NCBI GenBank assembly: GCA_023101725.1
Contig: JALJCO010013434.1
Coordinates: 558,001 to 622,000 of the forward strand
Length of the DNA: 64,000 nucleotides
Direction: 5' to 3'
Source of the DNA: Atherinomorus stipes
Taxonomy: Eukaryota > Chordata > Actinopteri > Atheriniformes > Atherinidae
In this document: positions 47,201 through 58,776 of the stretch, one piece after another
Numbering within the stretch: the first letter of the stretch is position 1
How the letters are laid out: each line of letters begins with the position of its first letter
Program-made: the position numbers and the translations under genes
The notes under the pieces: model-generated
What the model saw: the letters and a program-made list of their open reading frames with translations, nothing else
The model's database searches: none
Told to the model about the DNA's origin: nothing

Positions 47201-50200
47201 TATAGTTCCAATCAGGTGCAGCACAACCTCCTCATACGGACACCAAAGGTGAGGATAGCTGTGACGTCTCTATGATGGGCTCTTATCCTGCCTTTAACTG
47301 CTCCTCTGTGGCTTAAACAATGTTCTGCTTCTCCTCCTTTTGTGCAGTCGTTATCTCTCTCTCTGCATATCAAGCGGGAAGGAGGCTCTCCCACCTCACC
47401 CCCGCGACCATCTGAGGAAGCCCACTCAGACCGATACCAGGTATGAGTACAACAGGTTACAGACGACTGTAGAGTTGATTTACTTGTTTTACTATAAAAG
47501 ATTATATTTTTTCCATCATGTTGTAAAGCAGCACAGCTTTCTGTGTGAAACGTTCAGTTTTGTTTCATGTCACTTTAATGCTGCACTACCAAACAGTTGA
47601 TTCTGTTGATTTGTGGAGTTGGTGAAAAATGGGAAACAGATTACTAAGCAGTTCGTTTTTTCTTGGCCAAATAGAGTTAGGAGGCATTATGCAAAGGTGT
47701 TACATGGTTATATAGATAAGACTTCCCCATGACCTAAACATCTCAAGAATCACAGGTACAGTGTTTTCTTTTGGAGTTAATTACTTGTTTTGTGAAGAAT
47801 TTAGTTTTTTTCTTTAAGCATTGACACACTGAAGGAAAAGGAGAACCTTTTATTACATTGTTCTCTTTAAACTGTTAAGTTAGATAACAAAAAGAGAAGA
47901 AAAAATAAATCTGCTAATAATCCATCCATATTTATCACTTATAAGATTATTTTTTTTTACAAAAATCTGAAATAACAGTACTCACACTTTCCTACTTAGT
48001 TTCCCCTCAGTGTTAAAGCTTGTTCTGTTCTGTTCAGTGCATTAAAATGCTTTGGACAATTACCATCACCATAAAAACTTTCCCTTGTTGTGACTCACCA
48101 GTGTTGTGGCCTGGGGTTGATCAAACCCTCCATTCAACATTCAACACTTCCCTTCATCTAACAGGTTCATAAGCAGTCAGTTCAAACTCATGTTATTTGT
48201 GCTGTTAACACTTTTGACTAAGAGGGCTTTACAAACTGTAAAATGTACTTTATCTGACAGCTTAGGATGTTATATTTTAGTGAGAACCTCTGCAAAACCA
48301 ACTTCATGTACAGAGTGTGCAAGACAGGCAATGTTTAGAAAAAGGAGTCTGATAGAAAAGTAAAGATGCATCATTTTAGTAATAAGGGAGTTTTGCATCT
48401 TCCAAATCTGCTCGGTCACTTTGTTTCCTGCAGAAATGCCAGTAAAAGAAACTGAATTTTAAGTCCACATGATCGAACCAATTGAACGTTCTCCATTCTC
48501 TCTGTTGCAGACGTTCCTCCGAGTCCGAGCTAACAGACACACGAGACTGAATGGTGAGTAGATGCATGCACGGTGGTCTAATTGTAGTGCTTCATTGCTG
48601 GAGTCAGTTTGTCGCTAAGAGAGTACCTCAGTCTGTTAGGTCTGCACTTTTGAGTGGCTTTAAATTTAAAGGACTTAAAGAGTTAAGAGTTTCTTTTTGT
48701 TCAAGCTCATGCCCCCAGTCATGTGTTTTGTTTCAAAGCCCCTTTTTCACCAGTTCTTCAGATATTTCCCCATTTTTTCCCACACCATTTCCACTGGCCT
48801 AGCGCCCACACGAGCAGAGGAGCTATTAACCTTTCAACTTTAACCTCTTGATATGTTAACAGTCGATGACCTCTGCTGGTGCAGGTGCTACGTCAAATCC
48901 AACCCATTGCGCCCACACAGCGCAGGAGCCCACCTAGACTGCACACAAGCTGGTAAGAAACACAGAGAAGCTTTTTTTTCCCCTTCCCAACCTTCATGTT
49001 TATCTGCCAAGTCCTGCATTTAAATTGGTATTTATTGTTAACATTGTTAAAAATCTGACTGAGACACCTCGTGCAGCCATGGAGACCCAGCTTTCCTTTG
49101 GCGCTGGAACAATCTGTTAATGGACCATTTAGATTAGTAACTGATAGTTAGATATAATTAGTTGATATCAGATTAGCCCCAGCTCCAGTATAAGTGTAAT
49201 CTGCCTCATAGCCCTGCACTAAGTTAGCACCAAATCTGTCAGGTTGGCCCACATAAAGCTTTTTCAGTCCTAAATAATATCCTAAATAAAGGCCCCACTT
49301 TCTAAGGAATCTTTATAAAGTTTTTATAACTCATATCAGTTGAGGTTTCATCCAATTGTAATGAATATTTTATTAACTATCACTGCTCAGTCAAGAGCAC
49401 GCTTCCTAAAAAAAAAAAAGTCAGTTTTTGTGAAATGTACTTTTATTGCTCAGTTATCAGCCGTATTGAGATGCCAGGTCATTAAAAACACCTTTGCTTG
49501 ATGTTAAACGTACCCTGACGTGACACTTCCTTTTACAGACTAGCAGCTGTAAATGTCATGAATAAAGAGCTGCTGCATTAATCTCTGCAGTGAAGCTGGG
49601 GATAAAGGATAAATAGCAGCCAAAGGAATTTTTTTTACAACCTTTTCATTCCAAAACGAGTCTATACGAATGGCTTTACACTGCTCTATAAAACCTGTAC
49701 AAATTATTTATGAAACATTAAGTAACCAGTTTATAAATAGTCAATAATTAGTACCATAATATAAAATGGTAGCTGTAAATAAAGTAGTGCCTTCAATAAC
49801 ATTTTACTGTGTATTTAGATATACTTGTGTGGTGATTATTGATCAGGCATTAGACTGAGGACCTGCGCAGCAACTTGACAGTAACTCAGACACACTTCTT
49901 GTTAATATTTCCATGGAGATGCTCCGGCTCTTAGCCGACTCTTCAGTCCGCCGCTGCTGTCGAGGTCTGTTAGCCTTTATTAGGCCTCATAGCAGGACGG
50001 CATAATGAGCTTCTAAATGCACGTCAGGGAGGGAAAGGAAGAAGTGGGGAGGAGGTGCTCCTCTGTTGATTAATCAACCTCACTCTCTCTTTCTCTTCCC
50101 TCTCTGTTTGATGAGCTCTTCCTCATCTATGACCATCTCTTTAACCCTCATTATGTTCGCTGGGTTGGCGGCACTCAGGTCACGGCCACCAGCTCTCTCT

Positions 50201-53200
50201 CCATGAGCAAACCCCCCCCCCCTAACTTTCCGCTGTCTCAGGACCCACTGTCATCAAGCTGGAATTAGAAGGCCCTAAAACTTAATGCCCCCTTATGTGA
50301 TCTGCAGTCAGTCAGGTCACAGTGGTTGAGGAGGTGCAGTTAGTGTTCTGCCATGTTAACTTTTATATTTTCACTGAAGAAAGTGTGGGAGGACGGTGAC
50401 ATGACAGGATGGGGATGGAGGATATGATTTGCTCCAAGTGCTGAGAAACTCTGCAGGAAAATCTGTGCAGCAATGTGTCAAAAAGGGTCTACATATAAAT
50501 ATAGCACATTCTGTGGAATTATGTTAGTTTTTTTAGTGCTGCATCACAAGCTCTATTTTTTTAAGCCAACATGCCTTCGTAAATCTGTCAAATTAACACA
50601 TTCAATATTTTTTTTTTTTATTGACACTCATTTATTTAAAACAGACAATGGTAAAATCAACTTTCAGTTGTGGATTTTATGGAAGCTATTTCACAATTAT
50701 AAGGTGGTTTTTATTAGGCTTCGATTTTCTGTTGCTTAAATTTTTGCCCCGCTAAGACTTAGAAAAATAAATTTGTACATTTTTGTTCATTACATCAAGA
50801 ACATTTGTTGATCTTTACTTGACAGATAGATATTAAAGGTAAAAATGTGATTTCATTTATCCAGGCTGAATGAAATAAGTAAAGTACTTATTAGTAGTAA
50901 AGTAGTAAAGCCTACCAGCTTCTGCATTCACCTACTTATTACTAATCAGTAATATTCATAGTCTAGCAATTTCAATCAATATAAGATAAACTGTTCTTAG
51001 TAATGAGGGCTTTTAGTTTTTTTTTTTTTTTTTCATTTCATTTAAAGGTAATTTTTTTTGTATACTTGTAAATGAATTTGCATACAGGCCTTATTTAACT
51101 TTTACCAAATGATTTCTGCTCTGTGAAATTCGGCTTGTGTTTAAGTTAAAAATGTGAAACCACTGTGAGCTTGTTGCAATCTTTGCGAAATTTGGCAACA
51201 AATGATGGAAAAGGCTCTAGTTATCCTTTATGTTTAAGCACTGCTATAAATGTGTGGTCCACTTGTACTTTCTCATTCATGCATTTATAAAAGACAAATG
51301 CATTTTTAAAAAATGCTGTTTCAATTTCAGTTGGTTTTTAAGCTTGTTTTCTGTGAATGAAACCGCTGTATTTTAAGGACATGGAAATAAATGAATGAAT
51401 GCATAAAACTTTAAATGCTTAAAGCGCATCAGTAAACTTAAACTTTTAAAAGTTGGAAACAGATTTTCCATTTAAATGTTTGAACGATGATAAGGTGTTT
51501 TAGTGATTGTTTTTGTTTCATCTTGCATTAGAGTAAATGTTTTGCACCATTTTATAAATATTAAAATAAACGTGATGCAGCTTGTGTAATATTGTAATTT
51601 GAACTTTAACAGAACTTCTGCAGCCTTGGTGAATAAAAACTGTCCTTTTCATGTAACTAATGCACAAGAAACTTGAGTGAGAATTTTTAGAAATCACAAA
51701 AATAAATATGTTAAATGGGACAGACACATTGTGCAACCACCCCAGCAGTGACACCTGCCTTTATGTTGATAGTATAACCATTTTATCTTGTCTTTGCCTT
51801 CTTGTTTTCAGTCAGAATTGGAAAGCTGAAGAGGAGGAAACCAGATGAAGGGCAGGTATGCATTTTATTTCTTTTTTTTTTCTTCTTTTTTTTTCTATTA
51901 TTAGTTCATGAAAATATTTGTTTTCCTGACATTTTTAGTGTAATCAGAGATGAATGTAAATAACATGCAGTCGGCTGATCTCAGGTTAGGAGAATGTCAG
52001 TGGTCCAAACACGAGGACATTGTTGACTGGCTTTGTTCATGTGGCATCAGGATCACTGTCAGCTCGCTGCGTATCCATGAGAAAACACCAGCAGCATTGG
52101 TTCACAGCTATAAAGACACAGAAGGAGATATGTAGCTCCAGGCTGTAGGAGGCATATGGACATATTCATCCGGATAGTGAGGTCCTATGATTGTGTGCAT
52201 GTGTTTTTAGGAGGGTTCAGCAGACTTGGTGCCATTGGAGGATGAGTGGAACGAGAGGAGAAGGATACAGCTGCCGTCTATAAGCTTTAAAGGTAAGCAA
52301 GGATCTGTGTGCTTGCTTGTGTGTGTCTGTGTGTGTGTGTCATCGGGGTACCCATGTGTATGATCTTGCTCAGTGGAGGATGAATAATATGACTGAGTGG
52401 CAGTTGAAAAACCACTGAACTTTTCAGAGCAGATTACAGCAGAGCGAGATGCCTCGAAGGTGAGCTTAACAGCAACGGTTTCCTTTACCAGACGCTCTGA
52501 CCTGCAAACTCGCCACAAGCTGAGTGACAGAAACAAACAGAGGGGTAGAAAGATGACAGATAGATGACAGACCTTTTTTTTTAAAAAGAAGATTTAAGTT
52601 CATGAAATTCTTTCATCAGGTGCGATGTTGGTGAGTACGACTTCTAAGGAGTGTCGGGACAGTGATGCAGACCTGGACGTGGATGGAGACGATACTCTGG
52701 AATACGGCAGAGCACAGTATCCTTTTCAGTGTAAAAGGGGGGATTTTAGTGTGTTATAGGACAAAAAAAATGTCCAAATTGAGTTTTAAGTTTTAGAATT
52801 TTGAAATGTCTTTTATAATTAAGGGATTCCCCTTTTTCATATTGAGTGTTTGTTAAGGGACAGACATCAGTTCCTAAAATTATCAGCAGGCATTTCTTCA
52901 GTTTTCATGGTTGAGTTGATCACAGCTGCTGGGATGGTTCACTGGAAAAAAGCTTAGCATATATCAGGCAAACGAATTTCACCTGAAAGACATCATTTAG
53001 TCAGTAACAGCTCCACGACTGTATGTCCAAACTAAACAATATGAATTTGACAGTCAAAAGACACACAAGTCTGAAGTCTGATCCTTAATAAGTTTTATTA
53101 TTCTGATTTTGGGCCAGAGCTCAATCTGTAAATCCTAACTTGTTCTCCAGCATAACTAGAACTGTAAAGGATGGTCTATGAATGATAAGTCGGGTGTTTT

Positions 53201-56200
53201 TGATGTTCTCAGGTCTGCAGGTTTACCAAGTTTGTAACCAGAGAAATTAGCTGAGTTATTTCTAGTCAGATCAGTGCAGAGTGGCCTCTTAAATTTGAGT
53301 GCCTCTAGGAAACCTTTTTAAAATTACTTTTATTTTTTGCATTTTTTATTAAAAATAATGATAATAATTTCTGTGAAGATCCCACATTTATTTAAGATGG
53401 TCTTTTTATTTTTTGTGTTTTTGCTAATCTACCTTTGCTTTTATAAGCTGTGAGATGTGATGTCTGTGCTGGGATGCAGGCTCATGGAGGCCATTCGCTG
53501 TCACTTCAGAATCACAATCAAAATCAGAGTAAACTTTATTGCAAGGTACGGTAAATAACACTTTACAGTACAAGGACAGTGTTACGGTGTCAGGTGCAAC
53601 ATGCAAGAGTCAAAAGTGCAAGAGATCAAAAAGGTTGTCTCTGGCACTTTTAACTCTTGCCTGTTGCACCTGATACCATAACGAGTTCCTTGTACTGTAA
53701 AGTGTTATTCACCATACAGTATGTTGCTTTGCCTTCTGTTTTGTCTGAGAAAAATTTAAATCACAAATAAACAACAAATAATATACAAAAGAGCTTAACT
53801 ACTCTAACCAGCCAAAATTACTGTATATACAGAAAGTGTCTTTAAAAAAGTCTAATTCAAGCTGATAGATTGTTGCAAGGGTTTTCCTGGTTTGACAAAC
53901 GTCTCAATTATTGTTGGATTTGTGTTTTTCTTGACTTTAGTCTGCAGATACACTGAAACGGATGTCATCCCGTGTTCAGGGGAAAGTTCCAAGGAAACAA
54001 CAGTGAAGTATGTGATCCACCCGGCAATGTCCGAACCACACTGTGTTATTTAGTTTTTAAATGTGTTTTTTTTTTATATATATATTTCAGCGTTATGTTA
54101 CCTGATGCCAGAGTGAGCATGGACTTCTCTAAATGGTCAAACGACGGTGAGTAAACACTGAATAGTTTTTCACTTTCCAGTTGCATTAGAACAAATTTTG
54201 GAGGGGAGTTTTCGAGTTGAGTTGCTTCCTGAATTTTTCCTCATATTGACATTTATCTACTTATTTGTTTTTCATGCTCAGGGAGTCCATCTACGAGCAG
54301 TGGAGAGAAACAGGACGGCAGCATTGTCGGTCTCCCTAAAACCTGCAAAAACTCCGAGATAGAGACGTAAGTTTACGTTTGGTTGTCTCCTGACAGAGAT
54401 ATCCTCACAGTTCACCCTGTTGTTGGGATGTTTTACATTTTATCTGAGATTAAAAGATTTAGTTACAGCTCAGAAATGAGGAATGGGATGGAGGTGCTTC
54501 TCATGCACTTGTTGGCTGGATAGGTGGAAATATTTTCAGGTGTGAATCAGCCAATCAGAGCTGAAGAGGTGTAACTATCCCTCTTTGTAGAGTGTGTTTT
54601 GGTGGCTCGCTGCTCTTTCGGCACAGACTGCCTGCCCCGCTCTATCCTGATATACACCACTATATCAACATGATGATATCATCAATCAAGCTCCTCGCTG
54701 GCGACGCCCGCATGTACACACGTTTCATCACACTTAATGCATTGTGTCCCGTTTGCCTGCTGTACAGTATGTTTGCGCATACAGTCTATGCTGTAATTGT
54801 GTGTCTGTGTGTGTCTGTGTGTGCGTCACTTTCTGTGAGGACCCTAACACCCCCCCCCCCCCCAATCCACCTCCTGCCTCCTGCCTATGATAAATGAGAC
54901 AGCCAATGCCAGCAATGTGATTGCTGCTAAATTTCATGCTCAGTGTCCATGTTGGCCAGCGAATAATTTAATCTGTCTTCGATTTATAAATGACTCTCCA
55001 GTGTCTGCCTAACTCACGTGCCTTCCCTCTGCCTTCCTGTTACTGTGAATGAATGTGTGTGTGCGCGTGTGTGCAGGCTCTCGGAGGACTCGACGCTGAC
55101 AACACTGGATGCACTTAAAGCTCGGATACGAGATTTGGAGAAACAGCTGTCTAAAGGAGACAGATTTAAATGCCTCATCTGCATGGTGAGTGTGAAGGCA
55201 AATTAAATCAATAGAGCAGAAAGAGAGAAAGGAGCGATAACAGCGCAGTAATGCAGGAAGCGGCGATATTACTGCAGGGACCTGCACTGTTTTTGGTAAT
55301 AAATCAATATTATCGGTCATGGTCTTTGACTGGAATATAAATATGGCATGATATTTATATGATCTGTTGGTTTAGATTTATATGTGTCCTGCTTTTTAAT
55401 GAAATTTGTAAAAACATCTCAAGAAATTTTACTTCTGTATAACACCTAGCTTACTTTCAGACAAAACTGTGATGAAACACAAACACAATATCGAAACAGA
55501 AACAATTTAAACATCACAAAAAAAAAAAAAAGAAAAATAGGAAGTGGAATTTTTTAGAAAAAGCGACATTTTTAAAAGAATTTTGTTCCACTTAATCATG
55601 AGAAAACAGAAAGCACATTTCACAAACAGAAACATTTGTTTCTGTTTTCTATTTGATGCTGTTTCATGTTGGTATAAATGTTTTGCTCCTCAGGTTCACC
55701 ACCCAAAACAAACTTTGGAGGCATATCAGATTGATAAAGTGTATTGTTCAGCTACTTGATCAAGAAAACATGAAACTTTTTTTTTTTTTTTCCAAATGGT
55801 AACACTGTAATGGCTTGTCAAATAAAAAAGCCTCTGTAGTGGAGGAACAAAAAACGCTTTTTAAAGTTGGGACATCTCATAATTTTTTTTTGTCTCCTTT
55901 ATTTCACATGTACTGTAGATGGCTGGAACTACACTCAATTTAACAGTGGGGGTAGTTTTGCTTTGTGTTTTCTCTTCCACCACATCTTAGTGGGAATCCA
56001 GTCCAGTCCAGTCCACTTGAGTCCAACATTATTTATAAAGCACCTCAAAAGCAACTACAGTGGATGGAAGTGCTGAATTTAAGCTACATTAATCAGATAA
56101 AGCCAACATCTTACAGAGTGTCAAAACCCAAAGAAAACAGCTGAGTTGTAAGTAGAGATGTAAGAATTTGTATGGCAGCTTTAGTTTTTAGTTCATTTGA

Positions 56201-56213
56201 ATGGGAAAAATTG

Positions 56214-56254
<41 letters not shown>

Positions 56255-57282
56255 TGTATATATATATATATAGACACTAAAAAAATAAATGTGCTTGGTC
56301 ATGAATTTAATCCCTCAGCAGTTTATACATATTTACAAAAAGCTGTAAGTCACATTACAAACTATTCAGAGCACAGTTGTTGGTATTTATTGTTATTTTC
56401 AAAAATATTTACAGACTATTTAAACAATCAGATGATCTGCAAATTCATCCATGATGGAGATAATTATTATCATAAGTTGCAGTGGGGTGCAAACCAGCTC
56501 AAAGTGAACTTTGACTTTGGTGAAATCATCTTTTACATTAATGCATGAGTAATAGATATCTGATATTCTAGTATGTTGTGGTGTAGAAGAATTTCTGACA
56601 TGATACGTCATATTTCCTTCACCACTTCATTTAATTGATTGCATAATTTATTGAATGATAAACACATTTATATATAGGTAATTATTGTATTCTGCTGTCT
56701 GATACATCATCTCATCTCTGGTGGATGCATAATGATCCATTTGTCCTGAGCTAAGAGAATAAAGAGGGTCAGTGATAATGAACTTGTCTACTTCTATGGA
56801 GAATTGCCTAAACTTGACATAATTTATCAAAGATAGGGGGGAAAAGTACAAAACAGGAAAAAGAAAAGAAAAGACTCAATAAACCAGCTGGACCTTTCCA
56901 GTCTACAGAGATTAATAAGCATTTAAAAGTAAAGTAGTGCGTCTTGCTGTATACTTTAGCTTCACATGGACATCTAGCGGCGTCTTTTTGCACTGCAGTT
57001 TACACTTGACTGTAACACGTCTGCTTCTGTCTGCAGGACACATACACAACACCGCTCACCTCCATTCAGTGCTGGCATGTTCACTGTGAGGAGTGTTGGC
57101 TGCGAACGCTGGTAAACCATCTGACTCCTGCAATTTCAACTAAATAAAAACATAAATATTCAAATGGAATCCAACAGAAGCATGAATTTTTTTTTCTCTC
57201 TTTCTCTCAGGGAGCAAAGAAGTTGTGTCCTCAGTGCAACACCATCACCTCACCTGGAGACCTGAGGCGGGTTTATCTGTAA
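27921..57282 (+). CDS. rnf220: RNF220, RING-type E3 ubiquitin-protein ligase
   Basis: Coding exons: 27921-28500, 46165-46291, 47206-47248, 47348-47440, 48511-48553, 51812-51855, 52211-52292, 52620-52716, 53948-54007, 54091-54146, 54282-54366, 55077-55185, 57037-57111, 57211-57282. All have GT/AG borders and matching phases; together they give 521 codons plus TAA. Human RNF220 is 566 residues, and the shortfall is mainly around residues 150-170. The start (MDLHRPFKMDSPSYLP) matches the family N-terminus. Residues 1-193 are a Pro/Ser-rich region. A Cys/His cluster follows (C207, C210, H222), then a basic stretch (299-305), an acidic stretch (351-365), a short coiled coil (about 443-463) and a C-terminal C3HC4 RING with C469, C472, C485, H487, C490, C493, C504 and C507. 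All eight zinc ligands are intact. In mammals RNF220 ubiquitinates Sin3B, stabilises beta-catenin with USP7 and modifies Gli factors. Fish carry a/b paralogues; I cannot tell which this is. Confidence 0.95.
33960..34250. promoter_or_regulatory. Candidate intronic conserved non-coding element
   Basis: Unique sequence (TGATCAATTGAGC, GCGATTAACTGTTTGG, TAAATCACAGCTCTGATAATTGG) with no ORF and no repeat. Enhancer-like composition; conservation untested. Confidence 0.28.
34560..34800. promoter_or_regulatory. Candidate intronic element with a POU octamer
   Basis: Contains a perfect octamer ATGCAAAT (34,757-34,764) near GTGCAATTACGAATCAATCA and GTTAATGAG. This is a dense run of POU- and homeodomain-like words in unique sequence. 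Confidence 0.3.
35280..35700. promoter_or_regulatory. Candidate intronic element passing into a CpG-rich patch
   Basis: The first half (TTTTCATTAGATTAAACTGG) has enhancer-like composition. The second half (about 35,510-35,700) is locally GC/CpG-rich (GCGGCGCC, CGTATCGACAGG), unusual for this intron. It could be an alternative internal promoter, but no exon or start signal was identified. Confidence 0.25.
36360..36886 (+). pseudogene. L2-type LINE, 3' end fragment (dead)
   Basis: Conceptual translation gives the C-terminal tail of an L2/Maui-type reverse transcriptase ORF: FRMDFKALFLTFKN, LLPSYLSDLF, GLLDIPE, then, one frame over, DRAFAVKAPDL, a stop in place of the usual Trp, NKLPEEIRSAVSVSSFK. 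The 3' end carries the usual tail pattern (GTGAAGCACTTGGTAACA, then AATAAAGTTATTATTAGATT). It is 5'-truncated, frameshifted and has an internal stop, and lies in the large rnf220 intron. Confidence 0.8.
38630..38960. promoter_or_regulatory. Candidate intronic conserved non-coding element
   Basis: Unique sequence with many AT homeodomain-like cores (GGCGTAATTAAACTCC, TTAGCCACTAATTGAGAG, GAATTAATGTGTATTAATCG, CTAATTCCCCTCTAATGAGG). One of the densest such patches in the window. Confidence 0.33.
40593..40796. repeat. Very A-rich low-complexity tract
   Basis: About 200 bases composed almost wholly of A, with scattered G, T and C, and A-runs of up to about 22. It shows strong strand asymmetry. 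It is not a clean poly(A) tail, and no retroposon body was recognised immediately upstream. Confidence 0.85.
41500..42130. promoter_or_regulatory. Candidate intronic conserved non-coding element(s)
   Basis: Unique sequence with words such as TATTAGTCAATGAATGATCATTAG, shortened here to its core TCAATGAATGATCATTAG, plus CTCAATAGGCCATTATTTCC and CGATTAATAAAAAG. No coding signal or repeat. Confidence 0.28.
43960..44110. promoter_or_regulatory. Candidate intronic conserved non-coding element
   Basis: Unique sequence (CTCTTATCGCGGCGCC, GAGACGTTATCTGTGCAGG, TTATAAATTCAATTTCAGCC) with GATA-like words on both strands and no ORF support. Confidence 0.25.
46165..46291 (+). CDS. rnf220: rnf220 exon with the Cys/His cluster
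   Basis: The exon starts after TCTGTACAG and completes Ser194 from a split codon. It encodes the conserved YDTQSPVCPVCQAILRPGEL and QDHMEQELAKLAQL segment, with C207, C210 and H222 as possible zinc ligands ahead of the C-terminal RING. The donor is GTATTT, a weak site, but the next exon (47,206) continues in phase. Confidence 0.93.
46731..46756. repeat. (AC)n microsatellite
   Basis: 26 bases of pure AC in the rnf220 intron between the exons at 46,165 and 47,206. Confidence 0.9.
48554..51811 (+). other. rnf220: rnf220 intron (3.3 kb)
   Basis: Intron between the exons ending at 48,553 and starting at 51,812. It contains an exon-like segment at 48,885-48,952, a patch of unique sequence near 49,900-50,050 (GGCATAATGAGCTTCTAAAT) and T-runs near 50,610 and 51,020. 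No other gene was recognised. Confidence 0.55.
53543..53723. repeat. Long inverted repeat (about 80-bp arms)
   Basis: The left arm (about 53,543-53,625; AATAACACTTTACAGTACAA, then GTGCAACATGCAAGAGT) is mirrored by the right arm (about 53,642-53,723; ACTCTTGCCTGTTGCAC, then TTGTACTGTAAAGTGTTATT). Identity by eye is about 85 percent, and the spacer is about 16 bases. The flank CAGAATCACAATCAAAATCA followed by CTTTATTG recalls a common fish retroposon, so two inverted copies or a foldback element are likely. It lies in the rnf220 intron 52,717-53,947. Confidence 0.75.
54850..54863. repeat. poly(C) run
   Basis: Fourteen C in an rnf220 intron, after a GT-rich stretch (54,800-54,835). Confidence 0.9.
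55077..57282 (+). CDS. rnf220: rnf220 RING-finger exons (last three)
   Basis: Three exons (55077-55185, 57037-57111, 57211-57282) encode the coiled coil, the whole C3HC4 RING and the stop. The first ends in KCLICM with the first Cys pair. The second holds the Cys-x-His-x2-Cys-x2-Cys core (QCWHVHCEECWL). The third holds the last pair (CPQC) and ends in GDLRRVYL. This C-terminus is nearly invariant in vertebrates by recall. Translations that read past the donors at 55,186 and 57,112 are not protein. Confidence 0.95.
55990..56085. repeat. Retroposon-tail-like segment
   Basis: CCAGTCCAGTCCAGTCCA followed by ATTATTTATAAAGCACCTCA recalls a common fish LINE/SINE 3' tail. The short CAGTC tandem repeat is visible directly. 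The family is not assigned. Confidence 0.4.
56221..56272. repeat. (AT)n microsatellite
   Basis: About 52 bases of alternating AT with one CTG interruption; self-complementary, so able to form a cruciform. Confidence 0.92.
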
Positions 57283-57900
57283 CTTGGCTGCTCATGTTTG
57301 GAGTGGAGGGATTTCTTCTGTTTCAGCCAATCAGAGGTGGACCTGTGTGCAGCTGGTCTGTCACACACCCCCACCTTCCTCCCACTCCTCCTTGTTTGAC
57401 AGCGTTTTACTTAACATCCTCTAGCGGCTAGAGTCTAGCCTCTGACAAGTTTTAGAGCAGCGAGCACAACCTTTAACCTGTACGAGATCTGTTTCTGTTG
57501 CAGCATCAACTGAGAGCTCAGGCACTGAAAAACTAGACGTAAAAACATGCTTTGGGAAAATATTTATCGTTTTTTTTTTAACCTTTTGTCTGATTTTTTG
57601 GGGAGGAAGAATTGTTGAATTCAAATGAACTGCAAAGCACATGTACATAGTTTTGTGTATGTATGTATGTATGGAGTGATGTGTGTATATGATGTTGACT
57701 AACGAAAACTTGGGTGTATTTACTGTACAGTTTGTCTTTGCTTAGATCATTTCTTATTTGTGTAGCTGCTTTAGGTTGGACAAAGAAACAGTAAACTCAT
57801 CTCTGTCAGGATCATTTTGTCTTTGATGCGCTTCTTTGTATTGCACCATTAAATCTACTTTTATCAACATTAATACAATAAATGTGTGTCTAAAAGTTGT
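57283..57900 (+). other. rnf220: rnf220 3' UTR
   Basis: Runs from the TAA at 57,280-57,282 to just past the AATAAA at 57,877. It contains a short GTAT repeat (57,656-57,672). The 75-codon minus-strand ORF here is not supported as a gene. Confidence 0.75.
57877..57882 (+). terminator. rnf220 poly(A) signal
   Basis: AATAAA about 595 bases after the rnf220 stop, followed by GTGTGTC and T-rich sequence that suits a downstream element. Confidence 0.78.
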
Positions 57901-58640
57901 TTAACTCTTTTTATTCACCTGTTGAATATGTAGATTAAGGACATGAACAGAGAACAAATATTTCTCTGCCAGTCTTGTTGACAAGCTTGTTAGATTGACT
58001 CTATGTGATGTGTTCGCCCTTTAAGAAGTAGGTCGCGTGAGGATTAGCCAGGCACAACCCATCACAGCTCATTGGAGGTGAGGGATACTAAACCCTGCTA
58101 TTCTGAGACTTTACTCTGAGACCACTCAGGTTCTGACACAAAAAGGTTCAAATAAAGTGTGTGAAGAGGTCACATAAATAAATAAAAAGCATACATTTTA
58201 AATATATATATATATTGATACAGTTTTCAAAAGGATGGGAGGAGATAAAGAGTATATTACTCTCAGTTATGAGAACCCAATACTGTAAAATCAAGTTATA
58301 GATGAGCTTCCTGTTGTAAATGTTTGTCTGTGTTTGTGTGAGAGAGAGAAAAGAGCAGGAAAATCTTCCTGAATATGTAAAGACTAGAAAACCAAACAGT
58401 AGCTGCATGTGTTACATACCCAGCTACACATAACCCTGCAGCTGGCTTTCAGACGCACAATCCAAGGGACAGATTGGTGCTTCATCAGCAGGTCTTTGAG
58501 GTCTGTGCTGATGAAAATACACCCAATCATCATTTGTTTATGAAAATCATCTCATGTACAGTAGTGCTTTGAAAAACAAGCTAGCATGCACGTATGTGAT
58601 TGGTCGATGAGTTGAAGGGAGGTGGTGTTAATTCAGAGTG
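57901..58640. other. rnf220-guk1 intergenic spacer with likely guk1 promoter
   Basis: About 740 bases between the rnf220 poly(A) signal and the guk1 5' exon. It contains a TA-repeat patch near 58,202 and, at its 3' end, an inverted CCAAT box (ATTGG at 58,599-58,603) about 50-60 bases upstream of GC-richer sequence. No TATA box was identified with confidence. Confidence 0.5.
58599..58603 (-). promoter_or_regulatory. Inverted CCAAT box, likely guk1 promoter
   Basis: GATTGGTCG carries an inverted CCAAT about 175 bases upstream of the first guk1 donor. Such NF-Y sites are common in housekeeping promoters; use here is inferred. Confidence 0.35.
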
Positions 58641-58649
58641 ACAGTCAGC

Positions 58650-58776
58650 CGCCCCGGTGCATCTGTGTGAGACACACCTAGGTGCACTTCACGCAGTCCA
58701 TTAAGAAGCCTGGCTGAGGAATCATCTGCTACTGAACGTCTTCCCGGCACGGACGACACAGGCGCTGCAAGAGGAG
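58650..58776 (+). other. guk1: guk1 5' UTR exon (left edge approximate)
   Basis: GC-richer, stop-containing sequence ending at GAGGAG followed by the donor GTAAGG (58,777). It joins to the exon with the guk1 ATG at 59,864. The transcription start was placed by eye and is uncertain. Confidence 0.5.

Larger units (their letters stand above)
55186..57036 (+). other. rnf220: rnf220 intron before the RING-core exon
   Basis: Intron of 1,851 bases, AT-rich, with a perfect palindrome AACAGAAACATTTGTTTCTG (about 55,624), a retroposon-tail-like segment near 55,990-56,080 and a long AT repeat at 56,221-56,272. No gene was recognised. Confidence 0.6.
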
